Below are positions 33,415-43,700 of a stretch of 64,000 nt of DNA, piece after piece. How positions within the stretch are numbered: the stretch's first letter is position 1; each line of letters begins with the position of its first letter. The DNA comes from VXPQ01 sp965248175 (GTDB taxonomy: Bacteria > Bacteroidota > Rhodothermia > Rhodothermales > VXPQ01), in NCBI GenBank assembly GCA_965248175.1, contig OZ252093.1:1240001-1304000 (forward strand). Direction: 5' to 3'. Made by a program: the position numbers and the translations under genes. The notes below the pieces were generated by a model. That model searched no databases. It saw only the letters and a program-made list of their open reading frames with translations, and was not told where the DNA came from.

Positions 33415-36400
33415 ATGAAGGAGAAAGCTGCACAACTGTCGTTTGTTGCACTTCTCGTCTTGCTTCTGGCGCCGACCAGTGCGTTCGGTCAGGAACAGGT
33501 TTCGGGCACGGTCCGGGATGCCGATGCCCTGCCCCTTCCCGGAGCGAATGTCTTTGTCAAGGGCAATCCGGCCCAGGGCACAGCGAGTGACGCCAACGGC
33601 GCGTTCAGTCTGAGCGTCCCGTCACTCTCGGACACGCTGGTGTTCTCGTTCCTGGGATTTGAAACGCAGGAAGTGGCCATCGGCGGCCGGACGCAGATCG
33701 ACGTGGCGCTGGTGGAAATCACCTACGATGTCGGCGAAGAAATCGTGGTGACCGGGTATGGCACCCAGGAGCGGCGGGCCATTACGGGATCGGTCGCGAG
33801 TATCGACGAGGATGATTTTATTTCCGGAAACGTGAATTCGCCGACGGACCTGATTCAGGGCAAAGTAGCCGGTCTCCAGGTGACGACCCGGAATGGTAAC
33901 CCGAACGATGATGCGGAAGTGCGGCTGCGGGGGATCTCGTCCTTTGGCGCCAACCAGGAGCCGCTGGTCGTCGTTGACGGCATCATCGGCGCGAGCCTGG
34001 ATAATCTGGATCCCAACGACATTGAGTCGATTGATGTGCTGAAAGATGCATCCGCCGCCGCCATCTTTGGTACGCGAGGCTCTGCCGGTGTCATACTGGT
34101 TACCACCAAGTCCGGCGAGGCCGGTGAAGGGGTAGCGGTGTCCTACAATGCCTATTATACGTTCGAAAGCATTGAGAACCGTCTGGACGTGCTAACCGCA
34201 GAGGAGTATCGGACTCTGTCCGCGAACACGGGGCTCAACGCCCCGGACCTGGGTTCCGACACGGAATGGTTCGAGGAGGTGACGCAGCCAGGATCTAATA
34301 TGGTGCATTCCCTGGCGCTCAGCGGGGGCTCGGAAAACACCGTATACCGGGTATCGGGTAACTTCCGCGATCGTAACGGCATTCAACGCTATACCGGGTT
34401 TCAGGAGATTGGCGGACGGCTGAACCTTACGCAGTGGGCCCTGGACCGCGACCTGCAAATCACCATACAGCTATCGGTAACGAACAAAGAGGCGAATTAC
34501 GGCTTCGCGGACGCCTTCAAATTTGCCGGTATCATGAATCCCACCGCGCCAGTCACGGCGGATGGTTTCGAGAATACGGGTGGCTACTTCGAACAACCGC
34601 TATTCAACTACTTCAACCCCGTGGCCATCATCGAGGAGGGCAAGCGGCTGGGTGAGGACAAATTCTTCAGTGGACACCTGCGCGGCGAGTATGACCTGAG
34701 TGCGGTGGTGCCCAACCTGTCGGTAGCGGCGCAGTATTCCCTGCAAACGGAGAATCAGGTTCGAAGGAATTTCTATTCGCGCCAGCACAAAGTGAATGGC
34801 GGCGCCACGCAGGCGGCCCGGGGACCAGGCCATGCCGAACAGGCCTTCGCGGATCGCAGCAACGAGCTGTTCGAAATGACCCTGCACTATGCGCAAGATG
34901 TGAACCCGGACCTGAATCTGGAGGCTATTGCAGGGTACTCGTACAACGATTTTGTGGACGAAGGGTTTAACGCGGGCGGTGGCGACTTCATCGCGGATAA
35001 CGTCGGGTTCAACAACTTCACCTTCGCCCAGGACTTCAATCAGGGTCAGGGCAACGTGGGCAGCTTCCGAAGCACGCACCGGCTGATCGGTGCATTCGGC
35101 CGCGCCAACGTGAATTACAAAGGCGCGATCTTTCTCAACACCAGCCTGCGCCGCGAAGGGTCCAGCCGGTTCGGCGCCGACAACAAGTGGGGGACCTTCT
35201 GGTCTGCCGGGGTCGGCATCGAAATATCGGAGCTGATAGAAATTCCATTGCTGAACTCCCTAAGATTACGGGGCAGCATTGGCAAGACGGGCCAGGATGC
35301 TCCCTCGAGCGGCCTATCGCTCCAGCGATTTGCGCCCGCGGGTAATTTCTTCGTCAATGGCCAATTTATCCAGAGCTTTGGTCCGGTCAGTAACTCCAAC
35401 CCGGACCTGAAATGGGAGGAGAAAACGGAAATCAACATCGGCGCGGACTTTGTCGCCCTCGACTACCGCCTGAGTGGTCGGATAGATGCGTACAGGGCAA
35501 CAACATCCGACCTCTTGTTCGAAGTCGGCGTGCCGGTGCCGCCGAACCTCTTTGGCCGTACGTGGACGAATGTCGGCGAACTGGAGACCAGCGGTCTGGA
35601 ATTGTCGCTCGATTTTGATGTTGTACCCCGGATCGGCCGGCCCGAAGGCAGCCTGACGTGGAATACAGGCGTGATCGCGTCCCTGTATTCGCAGACCAAT
35701 CTGAACAAGTACATCACCGACGAGGTGCAGTATCTGGCCAGTCCGGGTTCTCCAGGCCTGAACAACCCGGACCTGATTCGGATCAAGGAAGGCGAGCCTA
35801 TCGGACAGCTGTGGGGACCCAAATTTTCCAGAATAGGAGAGGATGGTCAGTGGCTCTTCCTGAAGTCCGACGGTACCGAGGTCGAGTATGGCGGTCTGTC
35901 GTTCCCGACCGATGAGCAGATTCTAGGCAACGGACTTCCTGACTTCCAGTTGGGATGGACAAATCGGATAAGCTACGGCGATTTCGATTTCAGCATGTTT
36001 GTCGAAGGAGTATTTGGGCACCAGTTGGCCAATATGTTCAGCCTTTTCTACAGCGTGCCCAAACAGATTTCTTCGTACAACGTACTCACGGAAGCCTTTA
36101 ATTTGCAGGATCTGAAGGATGATCCGCGCTGGTCGAGCCGGTATATTGAAAATGGGGACTATGTCCGTATCAACAATGCCAGTATCGGCTACAATGTGCC
36201 GGTATCGAAGATGGCCAGCACACCATTCGAACGACTCCGTGTATACATTTCGGGCAACAATCTGCTTACCATTACGGGCTACAGCGGACTCAACCCGCAG
36301 GTGCGCTATGTAGATCGTAACCAGGGCCAGTCGGAGCAGGGCAGCAGTGGCGGTGCGTTGGCTCCCGGCATCGAGCGGAGGATCGAATGGTTCACTACAC

Positions 36401-36435
36401 GTTCCATCACCGTGGGCCTTAACCTTACCCTCTGA
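33415..36435 (+). CDS. SusC/RagA-family TonB-linked outer-membrane protein
   Basis: SusC-type proteins form the barrel of SusCD nutrient importers in the outer membrane. The 1006-residue protein starts with a signal peptide (LSFVALLVLLLAPTSAFG), then a carboxypeptidase-regulatory-like domain (SGTVRDADALPLPGANVFVK), the SusC plug signature (VVVDGIIGASLDNL, DIESIDVLKDASAAAIFGTR and GSAGVILVTTKSG) and a long barrel ending GLNLTL. ATG at 33415; no TonB-box claim is made. It is followed by SusD and ASPIC lipoproteins on the same strand. No glycoside hydrolase or regulator is adjacent, so the ligand is not obviously a polysaccharide. Confidence 0.96.
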   Translation: MKEKAAQLSFVALLVLLLAPTSAFGQEQVSGTVRDADALPLPGANVFVKGNPAQGTASDANGAFSLSVPSLSDTLVFSFLGFETQEVAIGGRTQIDVALVEITYDVGEEIVVTGYGTQERRAITGSVASIDEDDFISGNVNSPTDLIQGKVAGLQVTTRNGNPNDDAEVRLRGISSFGANQEPLVVVDGIIGASLDNLDPNDIESIDVLKDASAAAIFGTRGSAGVILVTTKSGEAGEGVAVSYNAYYTFESIENRLDVLTAEEYRTLSANTGLNAPDLGSDTEWFEEVTQPGSNMVHSLALSGGSENTVYRVSGNFRDRNGIQRYTGFQEIGGRLNLTQWALDRDLQITIQLSVTNKEANYGFADAFKFAGIMNPTAPVTADGFENTGGYFEQPLFNYFNPVAIIEEGKRLGEDKFFSGHLRGEYDLSAVVPNLSVAAQYSLQTENQVRRNFYSRQHKVNGGATQAARGPGHAEQAFADRSNELFEMTLHYAQDVNPDLNLEAIAGYSYNDFVDEGFNAGGGDFIADNVGFNNFTFAQDFNQGQGNVGSFRSTHRLIGAFGRANVNYKGAIFLNTSLRREGSSRFGADNKWGTFWSAGVGIEISELIEIPLLNSLRLRGSIGKTGQDAPSSGLSLQRFAPAGNFFVNGQFIQSFGPVSNSNPDLKWEEKTEINIGADFVALDYRLSGRIDAYRATTSDLLFEVGVPVPPNLFGRTWTNVGELETSGLELSLDFDVVPRIGRPEGSLTWNTGVIASLYSQTNLNKYITDEVQYLASPGSPGLNNPDLIRIKEGEPIGQLWGPKFSRIGEDGQWLFLKSDGTEVEYGGLSFPTDEQILGNGLPDFQLGWTNRISYGDFDFSMFVEGVFGHQLANMFSLFYSVPKQISSYNVLTEAFNLQDLKDDPRWSSRYIENGDYVRINNASIGYNVPVSKMASTPFERLRVYISGNNLLTITGYSGLNPQVRYVDRNQGQSEQGSSGGALAPGIERRIEWFTTRSITVGLNLTL

Positions 36436-36499
36436 TTGAACTATGGGATATCAACGCCGACCCCTTACTAAACGACCAGCAAGCCCGGAGGGTGTATTC

Positions 36500-38164
36500 G
36501 TGTCTACCTACAGATTCATCTCGCAGCGCTTGGTCCTTGCCACGTGCATGCTCCTGTTCGTTGCGGCCTGCACCGACCTTATGGAACCGATTGACAGCCA
36601 GGTCACTGCAGACACCTTCTTCCAGACCGATCAGCAATTCGTATCCGCGCTGGGCGATGTGTACAGCCCGCTGCAGTCGCTCGGTGGGGGCGGAGGCCCC
36701 GCCCAGTTCAACGAAGCGACGACGGACGAGATCATCGTCCCGGCTCGTGGCCAGGACTGGTCGGAAGGCGGGTTCTGGTATCGCGTCAACAGTCACCAGT
36801 GGACGCCTGACGAGGGGACCTTCAACGGGGTATGGCAGGCCTATTTCTCTGGAGTGAACAATGCCAACAGGCTGATCTTCCAGTTCGAGTCTTCCGTCTC
36901 GTCGGGCGCCGCCGATCCTGACGCCGCAGCAGCATTTATTTCAGAGCTGCAGGCCATGCGGGCATTTTACTATTACTTCCTCCTGGACGCGTTCGGCAAT
37001 GTGCCGATCGTAACCAGCTTCGTAGACGCTGACGAAGCTCCGTCGCAGCCGTCGAGCGACTTTGCGGAAGGCCGCCAGATGGTCTTCAACTTCGTCGAGA
37101 ACGAATTGCAGAGCAACATCGGCAACCTCAGCGCCGACGTGCGATCCACCTATGCCCGCATGAACCAGAACGTGGCGCATATGACGCTCGCCAAGCTCTA
37201 CATGAATGCGGAAGTATATACCGGTACGGCGCGCTGGGATGATGCCCTAACACATCTGAACGCCATCATCCACTCTGGCGATTACAATCTGTCACCGAAT
37301 TACCACGACAACTTTTTTGTCTCCAACGAGGGGTCCCGGGAAAACATCTTTGTCGTGCCATATGACGCCGTCTTCCTGACAGGGTTCAACCTGCATCAAA
37401 TGACGTTCCACTATGGCAGCCAGAACACCTATAACTTCCAGAACCAGCCGTGGAACGGATGGTCTGCGACGCAGAAGGTGTATGAGTCGGTCATTGACCC
37501 GGAGCAGAATCCCGGTCCGCAAGGCGAGGTGTGGGGTGTGCAGCCGACGGCAGACGATGACGGTCTTGAGCGCGTGCAGGGCACGCTGGACGATCGGCTG
37601 GGTAACTTCGTGGTCGGACCTCAGTACACGACCGCCGGAGATCGCATCGTGGACAGCGGCATCTACTCCGATTTTGATCTCAACGGCCCGCCACTGACAT
37701 TTACGCCTGCGATGAACGACCTGGAAGCTGTGGCCTGCCGCCAGTGCGGAGCGCGCATCGGCAAGTACCAGTTCGAGAACGGCATTGGAAGCAGCATGAA
37801 CAATGACTTCGTCATTTATCGGTACGCCGACGCGCTGCTTCTGAAAGCGGAAGCGCTGTGGCGTCAGAACCCCGGCAACGGGGAGGCCCTTGCCCTCGTC
37901 AACCAGATTCGGACGCGGTCCGGCGTAGACCCGTTTATGGCGCTGGATGCCGACAAGCTGCTCGCGGAGCGCGGCCGCGAAATGTTCTGGGAGCAGACCC
38001 GGCGCCAGGACCAGATTCGCTTTGCGGGCACCGAGGGTGGTGTGACCAAGTACAATGATCCTTGGCAGTTCAAGGGTGTGTCGGAGGCCTTTCGCAATGT
38101 GGGCCCCATTCCCAGAGAGCAGTTGGAGACAAACTCGAGCCTGGTGCAGAATCCTGGCTACTAG
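36500..38164 (+). CDS. SusD/RagB-family substrate-binding lipoprotein
   Basis: SusD-type lipoproteins cap the SusC barrel and capture ligand at the cell surface. The best start is GTG at 36500: GGAGGG lies eight bases upstream and it yields a clean lipoprotein signal ending LFVAAC. The frame is open from an ATG at 36443 but that adds a non-signal stretch. The 554-residue body is helical with tetratricopeptide-like repeats; SusD landmarks include the N-terminal TADTFFQTDQQFVSALGDVY, the helical ELQAMRAFYYYFLLDAFGNV and the C-terminal RYADALLLKAEALWRQNPGN followed by VNQIRTRSGV. It lies 64 bases after susC. Confidence 0.95.
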   Translation: MSTYRFISQRLVLATCMLLFVAACTDLMEPIDSQVTADTFFQTDQQFVSALGDVYSPLQSLGGGGGPAQFNEATTDEIIVPARGQDWSEGGFWYRVNSHQWTPDEGTFNGVWQAYFSGVNNANRLIFQFESSVSSGAADPDAAAAFISELQAMRAFYYYFLLDAFGNVPIVTSFVDADEAPSQPSSDFAEGRQMVFNFVENELQSNIGNLSADVRSTYARMNQNVAHMTLAKLYMNAEVYTGTARWDDALTHLNAIIHSGDYNLSPNYHDNFFVSNEGSRENIFVVPYDAVFLTGFNLHQMTFHYGSQNTYNFQNQPWNGWSATQKVYESVIDPEQNPGPQGEVWGVQPTADDDGLERVQGTLDDRLGNFVVGPQYTTAGDRIVDSGIYSDFDLNGPPLTFTPAMNDLEAVACRQCGARIGKYQFENGIGSSMNNDFVIYRYADALLLKAEALWRQNPGNGEALALVNQIRTRSGVDPFMALDADKLLAERGREMFWEQTRRQDQIRFAGTEGGVTKYNDPWQFKGVSEAFRNVGPIPREQLETNSSLVQNPGY

Positions 38165-38293
38165 GCGGTGTGGCGGCTGGCCTAGCTATGGAACGGGCGC
38201 AAGGCCAAGGCGCGCTAACCGCGATACAGGAACCACACCCGCACTCGCCCTCGTCCCAACCGGGCCATGTAGCACCGGCCGTGAGGAATCCGG

Positions 38294-40180
38294 ATGCAGA
38301 GAGACGGTATCCCGCCTGCGCTCGCGGTCTTGTTGCTTACGCTCTTGGGAGGGTGCGTCCGGCAGGAAGGCGAAACGGAATTCCTGTTTGAAAGGTTGGA
38401 CGCCGCACGCACCGGCATTGATTTTGCCAACTTCCTGCGTCCGACAGAAGAACTCAACACCTATCTATTCAGGAATTTTTACAATGGTGGCGGGGTTGCG
38501 ATCGGAGATATCGACAACGACGGGAGAAAAGATGTCTTCTTTACCGGCAATCAGGTTTCGAGCAGACTGTATCTAAACAAGGGCGATTTCCGGTTCGAGG
38601 ATATCACGGAAGAGGCGGGGTTGGCATCCGACGGTGTCTGGACGACCGGCGTCAGCATGGCGGATGTAAACGGGGATGGGTGGCTCGATATTTATCTGTG
38701 CAAGTCCGGGCCTCCAGGCGGCGCACGCAGACATAACGAATTGTTTGTCAACAACGCCGATCGCACGTTCACCGAGCAGGCGCAGGCATATGGCCTCGCT
38801 GTATCAGGGCTGTCGATCCACGCTTCGTTCCTGGACTACGACACGGACGGCGATCTTGACATGTATCTGCTTAGCAATCCGGTGCGTTCACTAGATGACC
38901 TGGAGCGCAAGCCGGGATTGCGCGCGGTACGCGATCCGCATGGAGGCAACAGGCTCTTTCGCAATGAGCTTGTTGGCCATGAATTCGATAGGGGTGCACC
39001 GGTTCCGTTTACTGATGTTACAGACAAAGCTGGCGTGTACAGCAGTGGCATAGGATTTGGACTGGGCATATCTGTGGGAGATGTAAATCGGGACGGTTGG
39101 CCGGATATGTATGTGTCGAACGATTTCTTTGAGCGTGACTACCTGTACCTCAATCGTCAGGACGGCGGATTTGACGAGGTGCTCCCCAGCCTGGTTGGAG
39201 CAATCAGCCTGAGTTCCATGGGGGGTGATGTCGCAGACGTGAACAACGACGGCTACCCGGAAATCTTTGTATCCGACATGCTCCCGCAAGCTATGAAGCG
39301 GCTGCAGTCCAAGATAGCGTTCCACCCTTGGGAAGAATACGATGCCATTGTCCGTGATGGGTACCATTACCAGGAAACCCGGAATACCCTACAGCTAAAC
39401 CGGGGTCCGCGGCATCAGGAGTCTGGCCATTTGGTGTATTTCAGTGAGGTCGGACGACTGTTTGGCATAGAGGCCACGGATTGGAGCTGGGGTGGGCTGT
39501 TTGCCGATTTCGATCTCGACGGGTACCGAGACTTGTTTGTCCCAAACGGGATATACAAGGATCTCCTCGACCAGGACTTCATCGCCCGCGTATCGAATGC
39601 GGATACGCTGCGTGCGATCTTTCTGAGGGAAGAAGAGCCCATCCTGGAACTCCTCTCCCGTATCCCGTCTTTTCCGATCGCCAACTTCATGTTTGCCGGC
39701 GACGCGACCATGCGTTTTCGGGACGTTGGCCAGGACTGGGGGCTCACCGAGCAGAGCTATTCGAATGGATCGGCCTACGGCGATCTGGACAACGACGGAG
39801 ACTTGGACCTGGTGGTCAACAACGTGAACATGTCCGCCTTTGTATATCGCAACCACGTGACAGAGCGCCACCCGGACAGAAGTTGGCTGCAGGTAGACGT
39901 GGGTGGGCGCATTCCCAATACGCAGGCCACGGGCGCGCAGCTGACGTTCTGGCATGGCGGCACCCAGTGGTATGTAGAACAGCAACCCGTGCGCGGGTTC
40001 CAGTCAACCGTGGATCATACGCTCAGCATTGGATTTGGAACGCGGGTGCGTTCGGGCCTTGTAGACTCTTTGGTGGTCCGCTGGCCAGACGGAAACACGA
40101 TCACGATGCGGGACATTCCCGTCAATCAACGGCTGCGCCTCGTGCAGGGCGCGCCTGACATTTCCAGGGAGTCTCCGTAG
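38294..40180 (+). CDS. FG-GAP/VCBS and ASPIC/UnbV lipoprotein, single-module
   Basis: A 628-residue lipoprotein (lipobox LLGGC). At least seven calcium-type loops of the DxDxDGxxD kind occur along it (for example GDIDNDGRKDVFFTGN, ADVNGDGWLDIYL, ADFDLDGYRDLFVPNG and GDLDNDGDLDLVVNN), implying an integrin-like beta-propeller. The last 100 residues are an ASPIC/UnbV domain (WLQVDVGGRIPNTQATGAQL ... WYVEQQPVRGFQSTVDHTL given in parts; DSLVVRWPDGN). The family is related to eukaryotic CRTAC1, and its bacterial function is unknown. It stands 129 bases after susD and starts a run of three such genes, so it probably acts at the outer membrane with SusCD. Confidence 0.93.
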   Translation: MQRDGIPPALAVLLLTLLGGCVRQEGETEFLFERLDAARTGIDFANFLRPTEELNTYLFRNFYNGGGVAIGDIDNDGRKDVFFTGNQVSSRLYLNKGDFRFEDITEEAGLASDGVWTTGVSMADVNGDGWLDIYLCKSGPPGGARRHNELFVNNADRTFTEQAQAYGLAVSGLSIHASFLDYDTDGDLDMYLLSNPVRSLDDLERKPGLRAVRDPHGGNRLFRNELVGHEFDRGAPVPFTDVTDKAGVYSSGIGFGLGISVGDVNRDGWPDMYVSNDFFERDYLYLNRQDGGFDEVLPSLVGAISLSSMGGDVADVNNDGYPEIFVSDMLPQAMKRLQSKIAFHPWEEYDAIVRDGYHYQETRNTLQLNRGPRHQESGHLVYFSEVGRLFGIEATDWSWGGLFADFDLDGYRDLFVPNGIYKDLLDQDFIARVSNADTLRAIFLREEEPILELLSRIPSFPIANFMFAGDATMRFRDVGQDWGLTEQSYSNGSAYGDLDNDGDLDLVVNNVNMSAFVYRNHVTERHPDRSWLQVDVGGRIPNTQATGAQLTFWHGGTQWYVEQQPVRGFQSTVDHTLSIGFGTRVRSGLVDSLVVRWPDGNTITMRDIPVNQRLRLVQGAPDISRESP

Positions 40181-40182
40181 TC

Positions 40183-40779
40183 ATGCAGTGGAGAAGCCTC
40201 ATCGTTGTGGTGTGCCTTGCTCTCCTGGTCATGGGATGCGACCGGCGAAGCGCCTATGACAGGATCGTGGCGCGCGAGCTGGCAACGGGTGTGCGGAATG
40301 ACACCCTGTTTCTGAGCTACGCATTAGGGATGACGAAACAGGCTTTCTACGACAGCAGTTGGGCGTTGAACCGCCGAGGATTGGTTATGCAGGGTCCCCA
40401 GAATCAAAACGTACAGTACAAGCTCCCGGATGCGCTGCCCTATCCCGCGACAATGCTCTTCTATCCGGATTTCCACGCGGACAGGATTTACCAGATGCGC
40501 GTGCGGTTCGGTTATGACGCTTGGGCGCCGTGGGCCCAAAGACTGTTCTCGGACAGCCTGCAGCTGGATGTCGTCGCACTGCTGGAACGATGGTATGGGG
40601 AAGGCTTCTTCGAGCATGACGCCGCAGGCACGGCGCTTGCGCCACGGCGATCGTTCGTGAAAGTGGACGGTAACCGGCATATTCTTGTCGTAAAGTACTC
40701 CGACAGGGAGGTTCTGGCCACGATCACGGACCTGCTGGCGGAGAAGGCCATGATTGAAGAGCGCGATGAGGACAAGTAA
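40183..40779 (+). CDS. Small lipoprotein of unknown function in the SusCD-ASPIC locus
   Basis: 198 residues with signal peptide and lipobox LLVMGC. The body (for example YDRIVARELATGVRNDTLFL, LPYPATMLFYPDFHADRIYQ, FSDSLQLDVVALLERWYGEG) is not one I can assign. It is an alpha/beta-looking sequence without repeats or calcium loops, unlike its neighbours. It begins two bases after the first ASPIC gene and overlaps the start of the second by about 14 bases, so translation is probably coupled and it is likely a dedicated component of the same surface system. Confidence 0.88.
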   Translation: MQWRSLIVVVCLALLVMGCDRRSAYDRIVARELATGVRNDTLFLSYALGMTKQAFYDSSWALNRRGLVMQGPQNQNVQYKLPDALPYPATMLFYPDFHADRIYQMRVRFGYDAWAPWAQRLFSDSLQLDVVALLERWYGEGFFEHDAAGTALAPRRSFVKVDGNRHILVVKYSDREVLATITDLLAEKAMIEERDEDK

Positions 40780-43700
40780 TCGCAGATTAATATTCGGGCG
40801 CACACTTGTGTGCGTTGTACTGTCAGGTCTCTTCGCCTGGGGATGCAACAAGCCACCCTCCGGGCCTCTGTTCGAGCTCGTAGACTCCGCACAGACCCAT
40901 ATCACCTTCGAAAACACGCTGGAATATGCCTACGAATTCAATGTGTACCGGTACAGGAATTTCTATAACGGCGGAGGCGTTGCTCTCGGAGATATTGATG
41001 GAGACGGCCTCCTGGATGTCTTTCTGACCGGTAATCAGGTTCCTAACCGGCTGTATCGAAACAACGGAGGGTTTTCCTTTACAGATATTACCGAGCAGGC
41101 CGGTGTGGCGGGTAGCCACGCATGGTCCACTGGCGCCACGATGGTCGACCTCAATGGCGATGGCCTATTGGACATCTATGTCTGCAACTCGGGGATCGTG
41201 GCAGGCGACGACAGAAAAAACGAACTCTACATCAATCAGGGTGACGCGACCTTTCTTGAAATGGCGGCCGCATACGGCCTGGCGGACGATGGTTATTCGA
41301 CCCATGGTTCATTTCTTGACTATGACGGCGATCAGGATCTCGATTTGTATCTGGTCAATACTTCGTACCGCAATATTCGCAGCTTCGATCTACAGGAGCA
41401 TACGCGCCACCTTCGGCATCACGCGGGCGGAGATCGCCTCTACCAAAACACGGGTATCGTCGATGGTCGCCCGCACTTCGAGGACGTGAGCGAGGAAGCC
41501 GGGATTTACGGCAGCGAAATAGGCTTCGGACTCGGCGTATCGGCCGGCGATGTGAATCGCGACGGCTGGCCGGACCTGTATATCTCCAACGATTTTTTTG
41601 AGCGGGACTATCTGTACCTGAACAATCGCAATGGTACTTTTGCCGAAGTGCTGGAAGAGAGCATACAGAGTGTAAGCGCCGCCGCAATGGGTGCGGATAT
41701 GGCGGATCTGAACGCGGATGGCTACCCGGACATTTTCGTTACCGACATGCTGCCGAAGGAGGAATTGCGCCTCAAGACAGTTACCTCCTTCGATAGTTGG
41801 CAACGTTATCAGACGTACCTGCGAGACGATTATTATCACCAGTTCACGCGCAATACGCTACACCTGAATAGAGGCTCTGCCGGCATGACGCCCGTCTCCT
41901 TTAGCGAGGTAGGACGCATGACCGGCGTGGAGGCGACCGATTGGAGCTGGGGCGCGCTGATTGCCGATTTTGATCACGACGGATATCGTGACCTGTTCGT
42001 GGCGAACGGGATATATCAGGACCTGACCAACGCAGACTATCTGGTCGAGATACGCGACGAGGAAACAATGGACGAACTGATCGGCGAGAATACCGTCGAC
42101 TTTAAGACGTTAATCGACATGATCCCCTCCGAGCCTATACCGAATTACATGTTCGCCGGCAATGCGGCCGTGCGGTTCCAGGACGTGACGACAGACTGGG
42201 GGCTTGCCGAACCGGGGTTTTCCAATGGATCCGCCTATGGAGATCTGGACAATGACGGGGATCTGGATCTGGTAGTGAACAATGTAAACATGAGACCCTT
42301 CGTGTACCGGAACCGGGCAACAGAGCTATATCAGGATCGGCACTGGTTACGCATCCGCCTCCGGGGGCCTGCCGGCAACACGTCTGCCGTCGGAGCGCAG
42401 GTCACGGCATGGCAAGGGGGCCGGCAGTGGTACATTGAACAACAGCCGGCGCGCGGTTTCCAGTCCAGTGTGGATCCGGTGTTACATGTAGGCCTGCCGC
42501 AGGAGCAGCTTGATTCTCTTGTCGTTAGGTGGCCGGATGGCAAGACGCAGTTCCTGCATGAGGTCGCAGTGAATCGTTTGGTAACCCTGTCCTACGGCGA
42601 GGCTTCCGGCGCCGACGCCTCGGCACAGTCCGTAGCGGTGCTCGCTGCGCTTGAGTCCATCGACCCCGTGGACCTGGGCCTTGCCTGGCGGCACCGCGAG
42701 AATGTGCACAACGATTTCGACCGCCAACCCCTGCTGTTCCATATGCGATCGACGGAGGGGCCGCCAGTCTGCGTCGGAGACGCAACCAAAGACGGATATG
42801 CCGATCTCTATCTGGGAGGCGCCAAGGACCAGCCGGGCGCCCTGTTCGCGCAGCTGCCCTCTGGGCGCTTCGTGGACGCGGGAGTCGTGGGTGAAGACGC
42901 GATTGCGGAGGATACGGACTGCGTGTGGTTTGATGCAGATAACGATGGAGATCGCGACCTGCTGGTGGCGAGCGGTGGCAGCGAGCTCCCCGGCAGCAGC
43001 TCTGCGCTCCTGGATCGTCTGTACCTGAATGATGGCGCTGGTCGCCTGACCCGGTCCGATGCGATGTTGATGTCAGCCACTGCGGGGTTCGAGCCTACAG
43101 GAACCGTTGCGGCTTCTGACATGGATGCGGACGGCGATGTAGACCTGTTCATCGGCGCGCGTCTGCGCCCGTTTGCATACGGACTGCCGGCAGATGGCCA
43201 CCTACTCATTAATGACGGATCGGGCGGCTTTATCGAAATGACGGACGCTCGTGCCGGGGGGCTTCGGGAATTGGGGCTCATCACCGATAGCCAGTGGGCG
43301 GACATCGATGGCGACACAGACCCCGATCTCCTGATTGCGGGAGAATGGATGCCGCTAACCCTGTTTGAGAATCAGGATGGAACACTGGTCAATATAACAG
43401 TAGCCGCCGGGCTCGGTGGCACCACCGGCTGGTGGCGCGCGCTGGCGGCAAGTGATCTGGACGGAGACGGAGACATCGATCTGATTGGCGCCAATTACGG
43501 ACTAAATTCGCGCATCAAGGCCTCGCCGGAGGCGCCCGTCGAACTGTGGGTGGACGATTTTGATCGTAACGGGACCGTGGAGCAGGTGCTCGCCATGTAT
43601 CGTGATGGTCTGCAATATCCACTGTCGTTACGGCACGACCTCATAGTACAATTGCCCTACCTGGTGCGGATGTTTCCCACCTATGCATCGTTTGCTGGAA

